Of a stretch of 64,000 bases of DNA, positions 45,266-54,289 are shown in pieces. The notes beneath the pieces were generated by a model. That model was not told where the DNA came from, searched no databases, and saw only the letters and a program-made list of their open reading frames with translations. The translations under genes were made by a program, and so were the position numbers. The DNA lies in contig CANROX010000006.1 of assembly GCA_947632335.1 (NCBI GenBank), forward strand, positions 1 to 64,000, written 5' to 3'. This stretch comes from an uncultured Clostridia bacterium (GTDB lineage: Bacteria > Bacillota > Clostridia > Oscillospirales > Acutalibacteraceae). Position 1 is the first letter of the stretch; each line of letters opens with the position of its first letter.

Positions 45266-46594
45266 ATGAAAAAGTTTTTTGCTATCATTTTGTCGATTTT
45301 AATATTTGTATTTTCTATAATCAATATTCAGGCTGTTACCAAGTCAACTTACAAAACCTACGGAGAAAATTCTTTCTTTTCAGACGGTGAAAATAGTTTT
45401 ATCGTAAGTACAGATGGAAGTAATGCTATAATCAATCAGATTGGAAATGGTCATTGCACTATAAGGTGTGCAAAAGAAATTAAGAGATGCCAATATGCAA
45501 ATAATGAATTTCATTTCTTTTATGAAAATAGTGAAAAGAAGCTTTGTGTAGCAAAATACAACTTAAAACGGAAAAAGATAACCGATATATCCCTTGATAT
45601 AAATACGAAGCTTGATTATGTGACTGCGTCAGTTGATAAGAATGGTTACTACTATGCGACAGATAAAATTAATAGGACCAAGTTATATTGTTTTAACACT
45701 AAAGGATTATTTTTAAAAAGTTATAACATTGAGCATACAATTTTCCAGGCGGATTCTATTAATGGTAATTATATTGCTATCAGAACAAGCGGCGGGATAT
45801 ATTATATTCATTCGGGAGAGGTAACATATCTTTCCGGCAAATTTTTTAAAGATAAAATTAAAATGATTAATAATACTTGTTTCATTTCAGATGGAAATAT
45901 TTTTAGTCTTACTAACAATCTGGAAGAAGTATTTAGTCATAAAAATAATAAAGTGACTGTAATCGACCAAGGTTTTGTATTTTGCAGTACAGATACAGTC
46001 TATTTTTGTCCCTACAAAAATAGCAAAGAAACAAAAGAATACACTATTAACGGTGAAATCAGTAATATATACGGCTATAATGATACTATATTTGTGGTAA
46101 CAGAAAATAACGTTTATACAATCAGATATAAGGAACTGTCCAATATTAGAACAGCGTCAAAAGGCGATGTTCCTATGGAAAGTGTGGGTTACTCTTCTGA
46201 TGGATATGGGATAAGAAGTGATGTGTATACTTTTGTTGATGACTATATATTTGATGTGATGCCCTCAACATCAGTTACCCGTTTTAAAGATAATCTTTCC
46301 TATAACGGATATGAACTTAACCTATACGACGGGGAGTATTATGTACCAAGAGGTAATGTTTATACCGGTTTAACAGCCTCATTTACCGGAAACGGAACAG
46401 TAAATAAAACTTTAATTGTAAAGGGAGATATAACCTGTGACGGCAGTGTTAACACTAACGATGTTAAACTTATGATGGAGTATCTTCTGGATATCACAAC
46501 GCTTTCCGGCAACAGAAAACTTGCCGGTGATGTAATAAAAGATAATAAGCTGAACAATAAAGATTTAGTTGCAATTGCACAGCTTAGAAATTAA
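45266..46594 (+). CDS. Secreted dockerin-bearing protein with beta-propeller-like N-terminal part
   Basis: The 442-residue product has a signal peptide (about 1-24), then about 270 residues of short repeated beta-strands with aromatic ends (YYATDKINRTKLYCF, GGIYYIHSGEV, DTVYFCPY), resembling a beta-propeller. The last 60 residues are a type I dockerin: calcium loop DITCDGSVNTND (about 391-402) and a second, weaker loop DVIKDNKLNNKD. Dockerins attach proteins to scaffoldin cohesins in cellulosomes. No cohesin or scaffoldin gene is in the window, and no enzyme motif is seen in the N-terminal part. Confidence 0.8.
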   Translation: MKKFFAIILSILIFVFSIINIQAVTKSTYKTYGENSFFSDGENSFIVSTDGSNAIINQIGNGHCTIRCAKEIKRCQYANNEFHFFYENSEKKLCVAKYNLKRKKITDISLDINTKLDYVTASVDKNGYYYATDKINRTKLYCFNTKGLFLKSYNIEHTIFQADSINGNYIAIRTSGGIYYIHSGEVTYLSGKFFKDKIKMINNTCFISDGNIFSLTNNLEEVFSHKNNKVTVIDQGFVFCSTDTVYFCPYKNSKETKEYTINGEISNIYGYNDTIFVVTENNVYTIRYKELSNIRTASKGDVPMESVGYSSDGYGIRSDVYTFVDDYIFDVMPSTSVTRFKDNLSYNGYELNLYDGEYYVPRGNVYTGLTASFTGNGTVNKTLIVKGDITCDGSVNTNDVKLMMEYLLDITTLSGNRKLAGDVIKDNKLNNKDLVAIAQLRN

Positions 46595-46653
46595 AGAATT
46601 TATACATAATATTATAGTACGGTATAAAAACATATAAAATTAACAAAAAAATA

Positions 46654-46682
46654 GTGACAATACAGTAATAATGTGTTATAAT
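46654..46682 (+). promoter_or_regulatory. Promoter of the TrpB-like gene
   Basis: GTGACA (46654-46659), exactly 17 bp, TATAAT (46677-46682). The 45-nt leader shows no riboswitch, T-box or attenuator structure. Confidence 0.8.
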
Positions 46683-46732
46683 ACCAACAGTATCAATTTA
46701 ACGAACTAAAACGCTAAAGGGAGAGATTTAGT

Positions 46733-48118
46733 ATGTCTGAAAACAAAATACCTTACAAAATATACCTTGATGAAAGTGAAATACCTACAAAATGGTATAA
46801 TGTAAGGGCTGATATGAAAACAAAGCCTGCACCACTTCTTAATCCGGGAACACTTGAACCGTTAAAGGCGGAAGAGCTTTATCCTATTTTCTGTGAAGAA
46901 CTTGTTGCACAGGAGTTAAATAATGATGATGCCTTCATTGAAATTCCTGATGAAATACAGAACTTTTACAGAATGTATAGGCCGTCACCTCTTATCAGGG
47001 CATATTTCTTGGAAAAGGCTCTTGATACGCCGGCAAAGATTTATTATAAATTTGAGGGTAATAACACAAGCGGAAGCCATAAGCTGAACAGCGCTATAGC
47101 CCAGGCTTATTATGCCAAAAAACAGGGACTTAAAGGCGTTACTACAGAAACAGGCGCGGGCCAATGGGGAACAGCCCTTTCAATGGCTTGTTCATACTTT
47201 GGTCTTGATTGTAAGGTCTATATGGTTAAAGTTTCCTACGAACAAAAACCCTTTAGGCGTGAAGTTATGAGAACCTACGGTGCAAGCGTTACGCCGTCAC
47301 CCTCTATGGAAACAGAGGTGGGCAGAAAAATTCTTGAGGCCCATCCGGGTACAACAGGCAGCCTTGGCTGTGCAATTTCTGAGGCTGTTGAAGTTGCCAC
47401 AAAAAATGACGGTTATAGATATGTACTAGGTAGTGTGCTTAATCAGGTTCTGTTACACCAGTCAATAATAGGTCTTGAAACAAAGACTGCCATGGATAAA
47501 TATGGTGTTAAACCTGATATTATAATTGGATGTGCCGGTGGTGGCTCAAACCTCGGTGGTCTTATTTCACCGTTTATGGGTGAAAAGCTTAGAGGCGAAG
47601 CTGATTATAGAATTATTGCTGTTGAACCGGCATCTTGTCCCAGCTTTACACGGGGTAAGTTTGCATATGACTTCTGCGATACAGGTATGGTTTGCCCTCT
47701 TGCAAAGATGTATACCCTTGGCAGCGGTTTTATTCCATCTGCTAACCATGCAGGCGGACTTCGTTACCACGGTATGAGTTCAACTCTTTCACAGCTATAT
47801 CACGACGGACTTATGGAGGCAACATCTGTTGAGCAGACCAGCGTATTTAGGGCTGCCCAGCAGTTTGCAAGAGTTGAGGGTATACTTCCTGCTCCGGAAA
47901 GCAGTCATGCAATTAGGGTAGCAATTGATGAGGCTCTCAAATGCAAGGAAACAGGAGAGGAAAAGACAATTCTCTTTGGACTCACTGGTACAGGTTACTT
48001 TGATATGGTTGCATATGAGAATTTCAATAACGGTACAATGACGGATTATATTCCAACTGATGAAGATTTAAAACCGGGCTTTGATGCTATTCCCAAGTTC
48101 CCCGGAAACGAATTTTAA
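46733..48118 (+). CDS. Tryptophan synthase beta chain-like PLP enzyme (TrpB2 type)
   Basis: The 461-residue fold-type II PLP enzyme has the Schiff-base lysine in NNTSGSHKLNSA (about 111-122), TGAGQWGTAL (about 140-149) and the phosphate-binding GCAGGGSNLGG (about 264-274). Its length and the long N-terminal part mark the TrpB2 group rather than classical TrpB (about 400 residues). It condenses indole and serine, possibly as salvage, because no trpA or other trp gene is near. Own promoter and terminator. Confidence 0.93.
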   Translation: MSENKIPYKIYLDESEIPTKWYNVRADMKTKPAPLLNPGTLEPLKAEELYPIFCEELVAQELNNDDAFIEIPDEIQNFYRMYRPSPLIRAYFLEKALDTPAKIYYKFEGNNTSGSHKLNSAIAQAYYAKKQGLKGVTTETGAGQWGTALSMACSYFGLDCKVYMVKVSYEQKPFRREVMRTYGASVTPSPSMETEVGRKILEAHPGTTGSLGCAISEAVEVATKNDGYRYVLGSVLNQVLLHQSIIGLETKTAMDKYGVKPDIIIGCAGGGSNLGGLISPFMGEKLRGEADYRIIAVEPASCPSFTRGKFAYDFCDTGMVCPLAKMYTLGSGFIPSANHAGGLRYHGMSSTLSQLYHDGLMEATSVEQTSVFRAAQQFARVEGILPAPESSHAIRVAIDEALKCKETGEEKTILFGLTGTGYFDMVAYENFNNGTMTDYIPTDEDLKPGFDAIPKFPGNEF

Positions 48119-48144
48119 GATAGGGAAAATAAAAGCTTATAGAT

Positions 48145-48180
48145 AAAAAACTCACGAACTGATTAGTTCGTGAGTTTTTT
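48145..48180. terminator. Bidirectional terminator between the TrpB-like gene and tRNA-Gly
   Basis: A 16-bp perfect stem, 48145-48160 with 48165-48180 (core CTCACGAACT/AGTTCGTGAG), with A6 and T6 flanks; it ends the plus-strand gene and the minus-strand tRNA. Confidence 0.93.
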
Positions 48181-48181
48181 A

Positions 48182-48255
48182 TGGAGCGGATGATGGGAAT
48201 CGAACCCACACGATCAGCTTGGAAGGCTGAAGTTCTACCACTAAACTACATCCGC
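48182..48255 (-). tRNA. tRNA-Gly (anticodon TCC)
   Basis: On the minus strand a 74-nt cloverleaf: acceptor GCGGATG/CATCCGC, D-arm with TAGTTTAGTGGTAGAA, anticodon stem-loop CAGC-CTTCCAA-GCTG with TCC, T-arm GTGGGTTCGATTCCCAT, and an encoded CCA. Confidence 0.97.
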
Positions 48256-48372
48256 ATATTCACTTTTCTTTCACACAATCGTTATTATATCATAACAGAT
48301 ACCGTATGTCAACATTTTTGTTCAATTAATTATATTCTAAATCAGTAGAAATATCACCTTATTTTAAAAATT

Positions 48373-48399
48373 ATTAAAGCTCCCATCGGGAGCTTTAAT
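48373..48399 (-). terminator. Terminator of the ACT-DUF711 operon
   Basis: ATTAAAGCTCCC (48373-48384) pairs with GGGAGCTTTAAT (48388-48399) around a 3-nt loop, just beyond the minus-strand stop; followed by AATTTTTAAAAT on the minus strand. Confidence 0.8.
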
Positions 48400-48400
48400 T

Positions 48401-49759
48401 TTAATTTTTCAACGACTGTAGAGGTGCAGGGATTTGACCGCCTCTGCCAATAAACTTTGATGGTGAACCTTTTCTTAATTCCATAACAGGACCATAACCA
48501 AGAAGTCCGCCAAAATTAAGGGTTTCACCGGCCTTTTTGCCAACAGCAGGAATAAGTCTTACAGCAGTTGTTTTGCTGTTCACCATACCTATAGCGGCCT
48601 CGTCAGCAATAACAGCACTGATTACATCAGCCTCTGTGTCACCTGGAATAATAATCATATCAAGTCCAACAGAGCATACGGCTGTCATACATTCCAATTT
48701 TGTAATATCAAGATATTTATTTTCTGCGGCGGCAATCATTCCGGCGTCCTCGGATACAGGAATAAATGCACCGGAAAGTCCTCCGACACGGCTGGATGCC
48801 ATTACACCGCCCTTTTTAACAGCGTCATTAAGCATAGCAAGCGCTGCCGTTGTACCGTGACATCCGCATCCCTCAAGTCCCATTTCTTCAAGAATATAGG
48901 CAACGGAGTCGCCAACCGCCGGAGTAGGGGCAAGGGAAAGGTCAACAATACCAAAGGGTACATCAAGCCTTTTGCTTGCCTGCTGGGCAACGAGCTGACC
49001 CATTCGTGTAATTTTAAAAGCAGTTTTTTTGATTACATCTGCAAGTTCTGAAATATTATGACTTCCGCACTTGGTAAGAGCCGCCCTTACAACCCCCGGG
49101 CCGGAAACACCTACATTAATAACTTTATCCGCCTCGCCAACACCGTGAAAAGCACCTGCCATAAAAGGATTATCTTCAGGGGCATTACAGAATACTACCA
49201 GTTTGGCAGCACCAATACATTCTCTGTCCTTAGTAAGCTCTGCAGTATCCTTAACTACCTGTCCCATAAGCTTTACGGCGTCCATATTAATACCTGCTTT
49301 GGTTGAACCGATATTTACCGATGAACAAACTCTTTCTGTGGTTGCCAGTGCCTCAGGAATCGAACGAATAAGCTCTTTGTCGCCGGAGGCAAAGCCCTTT
49401 TGCACCAGGGCAGAATATCCGCCAATAAAGTTGACGCCAAGTGTGTCTGCCGCCTTATCCAGGGCTTTGGCAAACTTTGTAATATCTTTATTCTTGCAAG
49501 GTGCGGATACCATGCCGATAGGTGTTACGGAAATCCTTTTATTAATAATTGGAATACCATATTCCTCTTCAATATCCTCACCGGTTTTAACAAGGTTCTT
49601 TGCACTAAGGCAGACCTTATCGTAAACCTTTTGGCAGGCCTTGTCTATGTTTTCGTCCATACAGTCAAGTAATGAGATACCCATTGTAATTGTTCTTACA
49701 TCAAGGTTTTCATTATCAATCATATTTATGGTTTCAAGTATATCTCTTGTTTCAAGCAT
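48401..49759 (-). CDS. PFL family protein (DUF711/UPF0210)
   Basis: The 452-residue protein matches the UPF0210 family throughout, with [20 protein letters not shown] near the N-terminus, [18 protein letters not shown] (about 170-187) and the glycine-rich [17 protein letters not shown] near the end. Structures of this family resemble pyruvate formate-lyase barrels, but the glycyl radical loop is absent, so no catalytic role is proven. It is always found next to the ACT-domain gene upstream, here with a 12-bp gap. Confidence 0.92.
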   Translation of the reverse strand: MLETRDILETINMIDNENLDVRTITMGISLLDCMDENIDKACQKVYDKVCLSAKNLVKTGEDIEEEYGIPIINKRISVTPIGMVSAPCKNKDITKFAKALDKAADTLGVNFIGGYSALVQKGFASGDKELIRSIPEALATTERVCSSVNIGSTKAGINMDAVKLMGQVVKDTAELTKDRECIGAAKLVVFCNAPEDNPFMAGAFHGVGEADKVINVGVSGPGVVRAALTKCGSHNISELADVIKKTAFKITRMGQLVAQQASKRLDVPFGIVDLSLAPTPAVGDSVAYILEEMGLEGCGCHGTTAALAMLNDAVKKGGVMASSRVGGLSGAFIPVSEDAGMIAAAENKYLDITKLECMTAVCSVGLDMIIIPGDTEADVISAVIADEAAIGMVNSKTTAVRLIPAVGKKAGETLNFGGLLGYGPVMELRKGSPSKFIGRGGQIPAPLQSLKN

Positions 49760-49771
49760 TTATATTACCTC

Positions 49772-50035
49772 TTAAATCTTATGCATAGAGTTGAAAATAT
49801 CCTCGTGCATAGAGTGTATTTTAAGATTATTTTCATCACCTAATTTTTCAAGTGTTGCAGAAAGCTCACCAAAGTTCTTTTTTCTTAATTCAACAAGCAT
49901 AATCATTGCAAACATATCCTGTAAAACACTCTGGGACACCTCGACAACGTTTGCCTCATATTCAGAACATACAGCAGAAACCTTTGCAAGAATACCCACT
50001 GTATCCTTACCAACAACAGTAATTACCGCTTTCAT
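49772..50035 (-). CDS. ACT-domain protein (UPF0237)
   Basis: An 87-residue single ACT domain starting KAVITVVGKDTVGILAKVSA, with the ligand-binding turn GKDTVGI. ACT domains bind amino acids and regulate partners; this one is paired with the DUF711 protein in many Firmicutes, so it probably senses an amino acid for it. Minus strand, first gene of the pair. Confidence 0.93.
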   Translation of the reverse strand: MKAVITVVGKDTVGILAKVSAVCSEYEANVVEVSQSVLQDMFAMIMLVELRKKNFGELSATLEKLGDENNLKIHSMHEDIFNSMHKI

Positions 50036-50148
50036 AACTTACCTCCATAATTAAATTCTGTATAATTATACTACCAAACAGGTGAAATGTAAAGGCGCAT
50101 TGTTGCATTAAATTCCATATTATGATAAACTTCTTAGTGGTGATAATT

Positions 50149-50967
50149 ATGATGATTTGTGACAGTCACATACATTCAAAATTTTCCTTTGACGGCAGTG
50201 TATCTGTTGAAGAAATGGTTAGACAGGGGATAGAAAATAAAATTAGTGTTATGACAATAACAGACCACTGTGATGCAACGGGTATTGGCGACAGGGATAA
50301 TGAATTTGGGGTTAGACTTGAAGAAGTAATCCCTGCCTCATTAAAAGAAACAAAAAGAATTGCCGAAAAATATAGGGATAAAATTAAGGTTTTATGCGGT
50401 ATTGAACTGGGTGAACCAACTCACGACCTTGATAAAACGAAAATTGCATTAAATTTAGGAGAATACGATTTTATTCTTGCATCTACCCACGAGGTAAGGG
50501 GAAGAAGAGATTTTTACTTTTTAGAATACATGGAGAAAAATGTCAATACCCTACTTAATGAGTATTTTAACGAACAGCTTGAAGTTGCAAGGTGGAATGG
50601 TTTTGACAGCCTTGCACACTTTGATTATCCTGCAAGATATATTTATGAAAGAACAAGTATTAGTCTTGATTACTCCAAATTTGACGGTATTATTAAGGAG
50701 ATACTATTAACCCTTATTAAAAATAATAAAGCCCTTGAAATTAATACTTCAACCCTGACGGGAGCTTTGGGAAGAACAATGCCCGGAAAAGATATTTTAG
50801 AAATGTATAAACAGCTTGGAGGCTCTTTAATAACATTGGGGAGCGATGCCCATAAAAAAGATGTTCTGGGTAAGGGTTTGGATAAGGCAATAGAAATGCT
50901 AAAAAACCTTGGCTTTAAAGCATACCATTATTTTGAAAATCATAATCCAATAGAAGTTAAAATATAA
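50149..50967 (+). CDS. PHP-domain phosphatase, histidinol-phosphatase (HisJ) type
   Basis: The 272-residue PHP protein has the metal-binding motifs in order: DSHIHSKFSFDG (start), ITDHCDATGI (about 37-46), GIELGE (about 84-89), STHEVRG (about 113-119), LAHFDYPARY and SDAHKKD (about 233-239). HisJ enzymes dephosphorylate histidinol phosphate; without other his genes nearby the substrate is not certain. The ATG at 50149 follows GTGGTGAT; the longer frame from 50122 adds a spurious hydrophobic stretch. Confidence 0.85.
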   Translation: MMICDSHIHSKFSFDGSVSVEEMVRQGIENKISVMTITDHCDATGIGDRDNEFGVRLEEVIPASLKETKRIAEKYRDKIKVLCGIELGEPTHDLDKTKIALNLGEYDFILASTHEVRGRRDFYFLEYMEKNVNTLLNEYFNEQLEVARWNGFDSLAHFDYPARYIYERTSISLDYSKFDGIIKEILLTLIKNNKALEINTSTLTGALGRTMPGKDILEMYKQLGGSLITLGSDAHKKDVLGKGLDKAIEMLKNLGFKAYHYFENHNPIEVKI

Positions 50968-50981
50968 AAAGAACAAAACTT

Positions 50982-51008
50982 AAGGCTCAGGAAATTTTCC
51001 TGAGCCTT
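50982..51008. terminator. Bidirectional terminator between the PHP phosphatase gene and galU
   Basis: AAGGCTCAGGAA pairs with TTCCTGAGCCTT around a very short AT loop; T on the plus side (CCTTTA) and TTAAG on the minus side. Confidence 0.8.
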
Positions 51009-51015
51009 TAGAATA

Positions 51016-51891
51016 TCAGTTAATAGTCTTTACAAAATTTTTTAAATATTTTTTAAGTTCTTCGCCAATCTCCGGGTGCTTAATACCGACTTCAATGGAG
51101 GCCTGTAGAATACCCAGTTTGTTGCCCATATCATACCTTGTTCCCGTGTATTCAACAGCAGTCATACCCTCTGTTATAGCAATTTCTCTCATAGCGTCGG
51201 TAAGCTGAATTTCTCCGCCCTTACCCGGCTTTGTGTTCTCAATAATTTCAAAAATTTCCGGTGGAAGAACACATCTTCCAAGAATAGAATAGCACGAAAG
51301 TACCTCTTCCGGAGTCTGTGGCTTTTCAACCATATCAGTACATTTGAATACATTATCATGTAGGGGCTCAACCTTTAGTGAGCCATATTTGTGAATTTCT
51401 GTTTCAGGTACAAGTTTAACGCCAACAACACCCTTGCCAAATTCGCCATAGGCATCAATAAGTTCACCGATTGCAGGACTTTCGCCGATAATTACATCGT
51501 CCCCAAAAAGAACGGCAAAGGGTTCATTCCCAACAAAGTTCTTTGCCCTTAGAATTGCATGGCCAAGACCCTTTGTTTCAATTTGCCTTATAAATGTAAT
51601 ATTTGCAAGGCTGGAGATTCCCTTTATGTTTTCTAAAATTTCCTGCCTTTCCGGCTTATCCATAGCAGATTCAAGCTCCGGAGAACGGTCAAAGTGGTCT
51701 TCAATTACACCTTTACCTCTGTTTGTAATGATAAGAATATCGGTAATACCTGCCTTAACAGCTTCTTCAACAATATATTGGATGGCAGGCTTGTCCACAA
51801 TGGGGAACATCTCCTTTGGCATTGACTTTGTAGCAGGCAAAACCCTTGTTCCCAATCCCGCAGCCGGGATAACAGCTTTTGTAATTCTCAT
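51016..51891 (-). CDS. galU: UTP-glucose-1-phosphate uridylyltransferase
   Basis: GalU makes UDP-glucose for surface glycans. The 291-residue product has the nucleotide loop PAAGLGTRVLPATKSMPKEM (residues 9-28), VEEAVKAGITDILIIT, the metal-binding Asp in VLFGDDV (about 128-134) and VEKPQTPEEV. It fits functionally with the two polysaccharide loci in the window. The downstream-facing galU lies 18 bp after the zinc-ribbon protein gene on the same strand, so the two may be cotranscribed. Confidence 0.96.
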   Translation of the reverse strand: MRITKAVIPAAGLGTRVLPATKSMPKEMFPIVDKPAIQYIVEEAVKAGITDILIITNRGKGVIEDHFDRSPELESAMDKPERQEILENIKGISSLANITFIRQIETKGLGHAILRAKNFVGNEPFAVLFGDDVIIGESPAIGELIDAYGEFGKGVVGVKLVPETEIHKYGSLKVEPLHDNVFKCTDMVEKPQTPEEVLSCYSILGRCVLPPEIFEIIENTKPGKGGEIQLTDAMREIAITEGMTAVEYTGTRYDMGNKLGILQASIEVGIKHPEIGEELKKYLKNFVKTIN

Positions 51892-51909
51892 ATCTAAACC
51901 CCTAAAAAA

Positions 51910-52968
51910 TTAAAATCTAAATATAAATTGCGGCAAAAAGTTAATAATCAGCGCAACAACAAGTAAACTGATACCAAGAGCTGTATTAACTCCGCCTTTT
52001 GTTTGTAATTCGTTATCTGCCTCTGTTGTTGATGAGGCGTTTTCTTTTATTTTCTTAATTTCTTTACAGCAGTGCTTGTAGTAGCATCTGTTTGCGGTAA
52101 AACCGCAGATTAAATGAAGCGCATAGTAAATAACAGTGGAGATTCCCGCACCGGATACTAATGCAATAGTTCCGGCACCGCTGTTCATAACCTGTTCTCC
52201 TACAGCGTTAAACAGTTGTGAATATGTGGTAATATTTAAATCTGAATTGCCCAGTTCAGTCATAATATCCTGCAAAACTGTATATTCAACATAGGTTGAA
52301 AAAATAAGGCAAAGTGCCATAATTGAAGTGATGATTGTACCCAGCACATACTGTTTTCTGTAAAGCAGGTAGCCTCCTCCGAAAAGCAGTCCCGCAAAAC
52401 TAAATCTGGATTTTCCAAAAGATTTAATTTTATTAAAAACCTGCATAAAATATGGTGAGCTCTGTTTAACATACTTTGCAGCTTCTCCGGCCTTTACACC
52501 GTTTTCAAATTCAGCATCAGGAGAAACTCCTCCCATTGGATCCATTTGAACAGCATTAAAACCCGGATTATTACCTCCAAAGGCATCGCCGCCAAAGGGC
52601 ATACCGCCCATGGGATTTCCATATGGATTCTGATTGTTTCCTTGTGTGTTTTGTCCCTGTGGGTTCTGTGTATAATTACCATTAGGTATATCAATCAAAG
52701 GTTTTTTACATTTATTGCAAAAAAAAGAACCTTCATCGTTGATTTCGCCACATGATTTGCATTTTACAAATCCCTTTGGAACCTGGCTTTCAGTTGCCTC
52801 CGCTTCAAAATCATATCCCTGACTGTGCTTACTTTTATTAAAGCACTCACCCAGCTTTTCGTAGCACTCTCTGTGATGCGGAGTACCACATTCCGGACAT
52901 ACGACTATATCATCGTCTGCATGAAAATTTCTGCTGCAAGCAGGACATTCATATCCTATATAATCCAT
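51910..52968 (-). CDS. Zinc-ribbon/RING-like membrane protein (DUF2628-type C-terminus)
   Basis: The 352-residue protein starts with a cysteine-rich module of the prokaryotic RING type (CPACSRNF...CPECGTPHHRECYE, about 9-42), then a second zinc ribbon (CKSCGEIN...CNKCKKP, about 72-91), a long G/N/P/Q-rich low-complexity linker (about 95-150) and three to four membrane segments. The C-terminal part resembles DUF2628 membrane domains. Its role is unknown; such proteins may sense or scaffold at the membrane. Confidence 0.75.
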   Translation of the reverse strand: MDYIGYECPACSRNFHADDDIVVCPECGTPHHRECYEKLGECFNKSKHSQGYDFEAEATESQVPKGFVKCKSCGEINDEGSFFCNKCKKPLIDIPNGNYTQNPQGQNTQGNNQNPYGNPMGGMPFGGDAFGGNNPGFNAVQMDPMGGVSPDAEFENGVKAGEAAKYVKQSSPYFMQVFNKIKSFGKSRFSFAGLLFGGGYLLYRKQYVLGTIITSIMALCLIFSTYVEYTVLQDIMTELGNSDLNITTYSQLFNAVGEQVMNSGAGTIALVSGAGISTVIYYALHLICGFTANRCYYKHCCKEIKKIKENASSTTEADNELQTKGGVNTALGISLLVVALIINFLPQFIFRF

Positions 52969-53113
52969 AATCTCTTCCTTTTTATTAAAATTTTAGTTTA
53001 ATAACCGATAAAAAAGTAATAAACAGTATAGTAAATACTTATATTTATCCAATTATAACAAATCTTATGGAAATCCGCAACATTATTTTACTATTTTTTA
53101 TTCTATGGACTAA

Positions 53114-53142
53114 TTTACTTTTTTATTCTTTTGCGATATAAT
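53114..53142 (+). promoter_or_regulatory. Promoter of prfB
   Basis: TTTACT (53114-53119), exactly 17 bp, TATAAT (53137-53142). The rest of 52969-53174 is AT-rich without other features. Confidence 0.6.
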
Positions 53143-53174
53143 ATACGGTGAGTTTTATAAATGAGGTAAATATT

Positions 53175-54287
53175 ATGGTACAGTTTGAAGAACTAAAGCT
53201 GAAACTTGAAGCATTAAAGCCGGAGATTGATGACTTGGCAGACGCTTTGGGGTTAAAGGCAATAAAGAGTGAAATACAGCAGTTGGAAAACAGGGCTGCT
53301 GAACCCGGTTTTTACGACGATATGGAGAATAGTCAGAAAATTCTAAAGAGGACGGCTGACCTGAACTCTAAGGTTAATAATTTTAATTCTCTTGTTGAAA
53401 AATATGAGGATACCCTTGCCCTTATAGAACTTGGAGATGAGGAAGAGGATGTTTCCCTCCTTGAAGAGGCGGAAAATGAGTACGAGGGTGTCAAAAAAAT
53501 ACTTGAACAGCAGAAACTCCAAACACTTCTTACAGGGGAATATGACAAGAATAACGCAATTCTTACTTTCCATGCAGGCAGTGGCGGTACTGAGGCACAG
53601 GATTGGGCGGAAATGCTCTACAGAATGTATACACGATGGGCAGCCGACCATGGATTTAATGTTAAGGAAATAGATTACCTTGACGGTGACGAGGCAGGAC
53701 TAAAGTCTGCTGTACTTCTAATTGAGGGAGAAAACGCATACGGTTATCTTAAAAGCGAAGCCGGTGTTCACAGACTGGTAAGGGTTTCGCCCTTTGATTC
53801 GGCAGGCAGGAGACATACTTCTTTCAGCTCCCTTGAGGTTATGCCTGAAATTGATGATTCCATTAAAATTGAAATTCGTGATGAAGATATTAAAATGGAT
53901 GTGTATAGAGCATCCGGTGCGGGAGGACAGAAAGTTAATAAAACATCATCGGCAGTCCGTCTTACACATATCCCCACAGGTATCGTTGTGGCCTCGCAGG
54001 TTGAACGAAGTCAGTATCAGAACAGGGATGTGGCTATGAAAATGCTTATGTCAAAGCTGGTGGAAATCAAGGAAAGAGAGCATCTTGAAAAGATTGAGGA
54101 TATAAAAGGTGTCCAAAAGGAAATTACATGGGGCAGTCAAATCCGTTCCTATGTATTTATGCCTTATACACTTGTAAAAGACCATAGAACAAATTATGAA
54201 ACAGGTAATGTCAATGGAGTTATGGACGGTGACCTGGATGGATTTATTAATGCATATCTTAAAATGAAAGGACACGAGGAGAATTAA
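53175..54287 (+). CDS. prfB: Peptide chain release factor 2, without the programmed frameshift
   Basis: RF2 releases peptides at UGA and UAA. The 370-residue product has the codon-reading tripeptide SPF in RVSPFDSAGRRH (about 203-214) and the catalytic GGQ in ASGAGGQKVNKTSS (about 240-253). The gene reads through the usual frameshift place (near codon 25, GADALGLK-like region) as one open frame, so the autoregulatory +1 frameshift of many bacteria is missing. The ATG at 53175 follows GAGGT; GTG at 53148 is in frame but has no ribosome site. Confidence 0.95.
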   Translation: MVQFEELKLKLEALKPEIDDLADALGLKAIKSEIQQLENRAAEPGFYDDMENSQKILKRTADLNSKVNNFNSLVEKYEDTLALIELGDEEEDVSLLEEAENEYEGVKKILEQQKLQTLLTGEYDKNNAILTFHAGSGGTEAQDWAEMLYRMYTRWAADHGFNVKEIDYLDGDEAGLKSAVLLIEGENAYGYLKSEAGVHRLVRVSPFDSAGRRHTSFSSLEVMPEIDDSIKIEIRDEDIKMDVYRASGAGGQKVNKTSSAVRLTHIPTGIVVASQVERSQYQNRDVAMKMLMSKLVEIKEREHLEKIEDIKGVQKEITWGSQIRSYVFMPYTLVKDHRTNYETGNVNGVMDGDLDGFINAYLKMKGHEEN

Positions 54288-54289
54288 TT

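Noticed and set aside
46683-46732. Trp attenuator, T-box or riboswitch ahead of the TrpB-like gene
   Set aside because: The leader is only about 45 nt, has no stem-loop pair, no T-box motif and no Trp-rich leader peptide.
48401-49759. DUF711 protein as a pyruvate formate-lyase
   Set aside because: The glycyl radical loop and the active-site cysteine pair of true PFL are not visible; only the family name recalls the fold.
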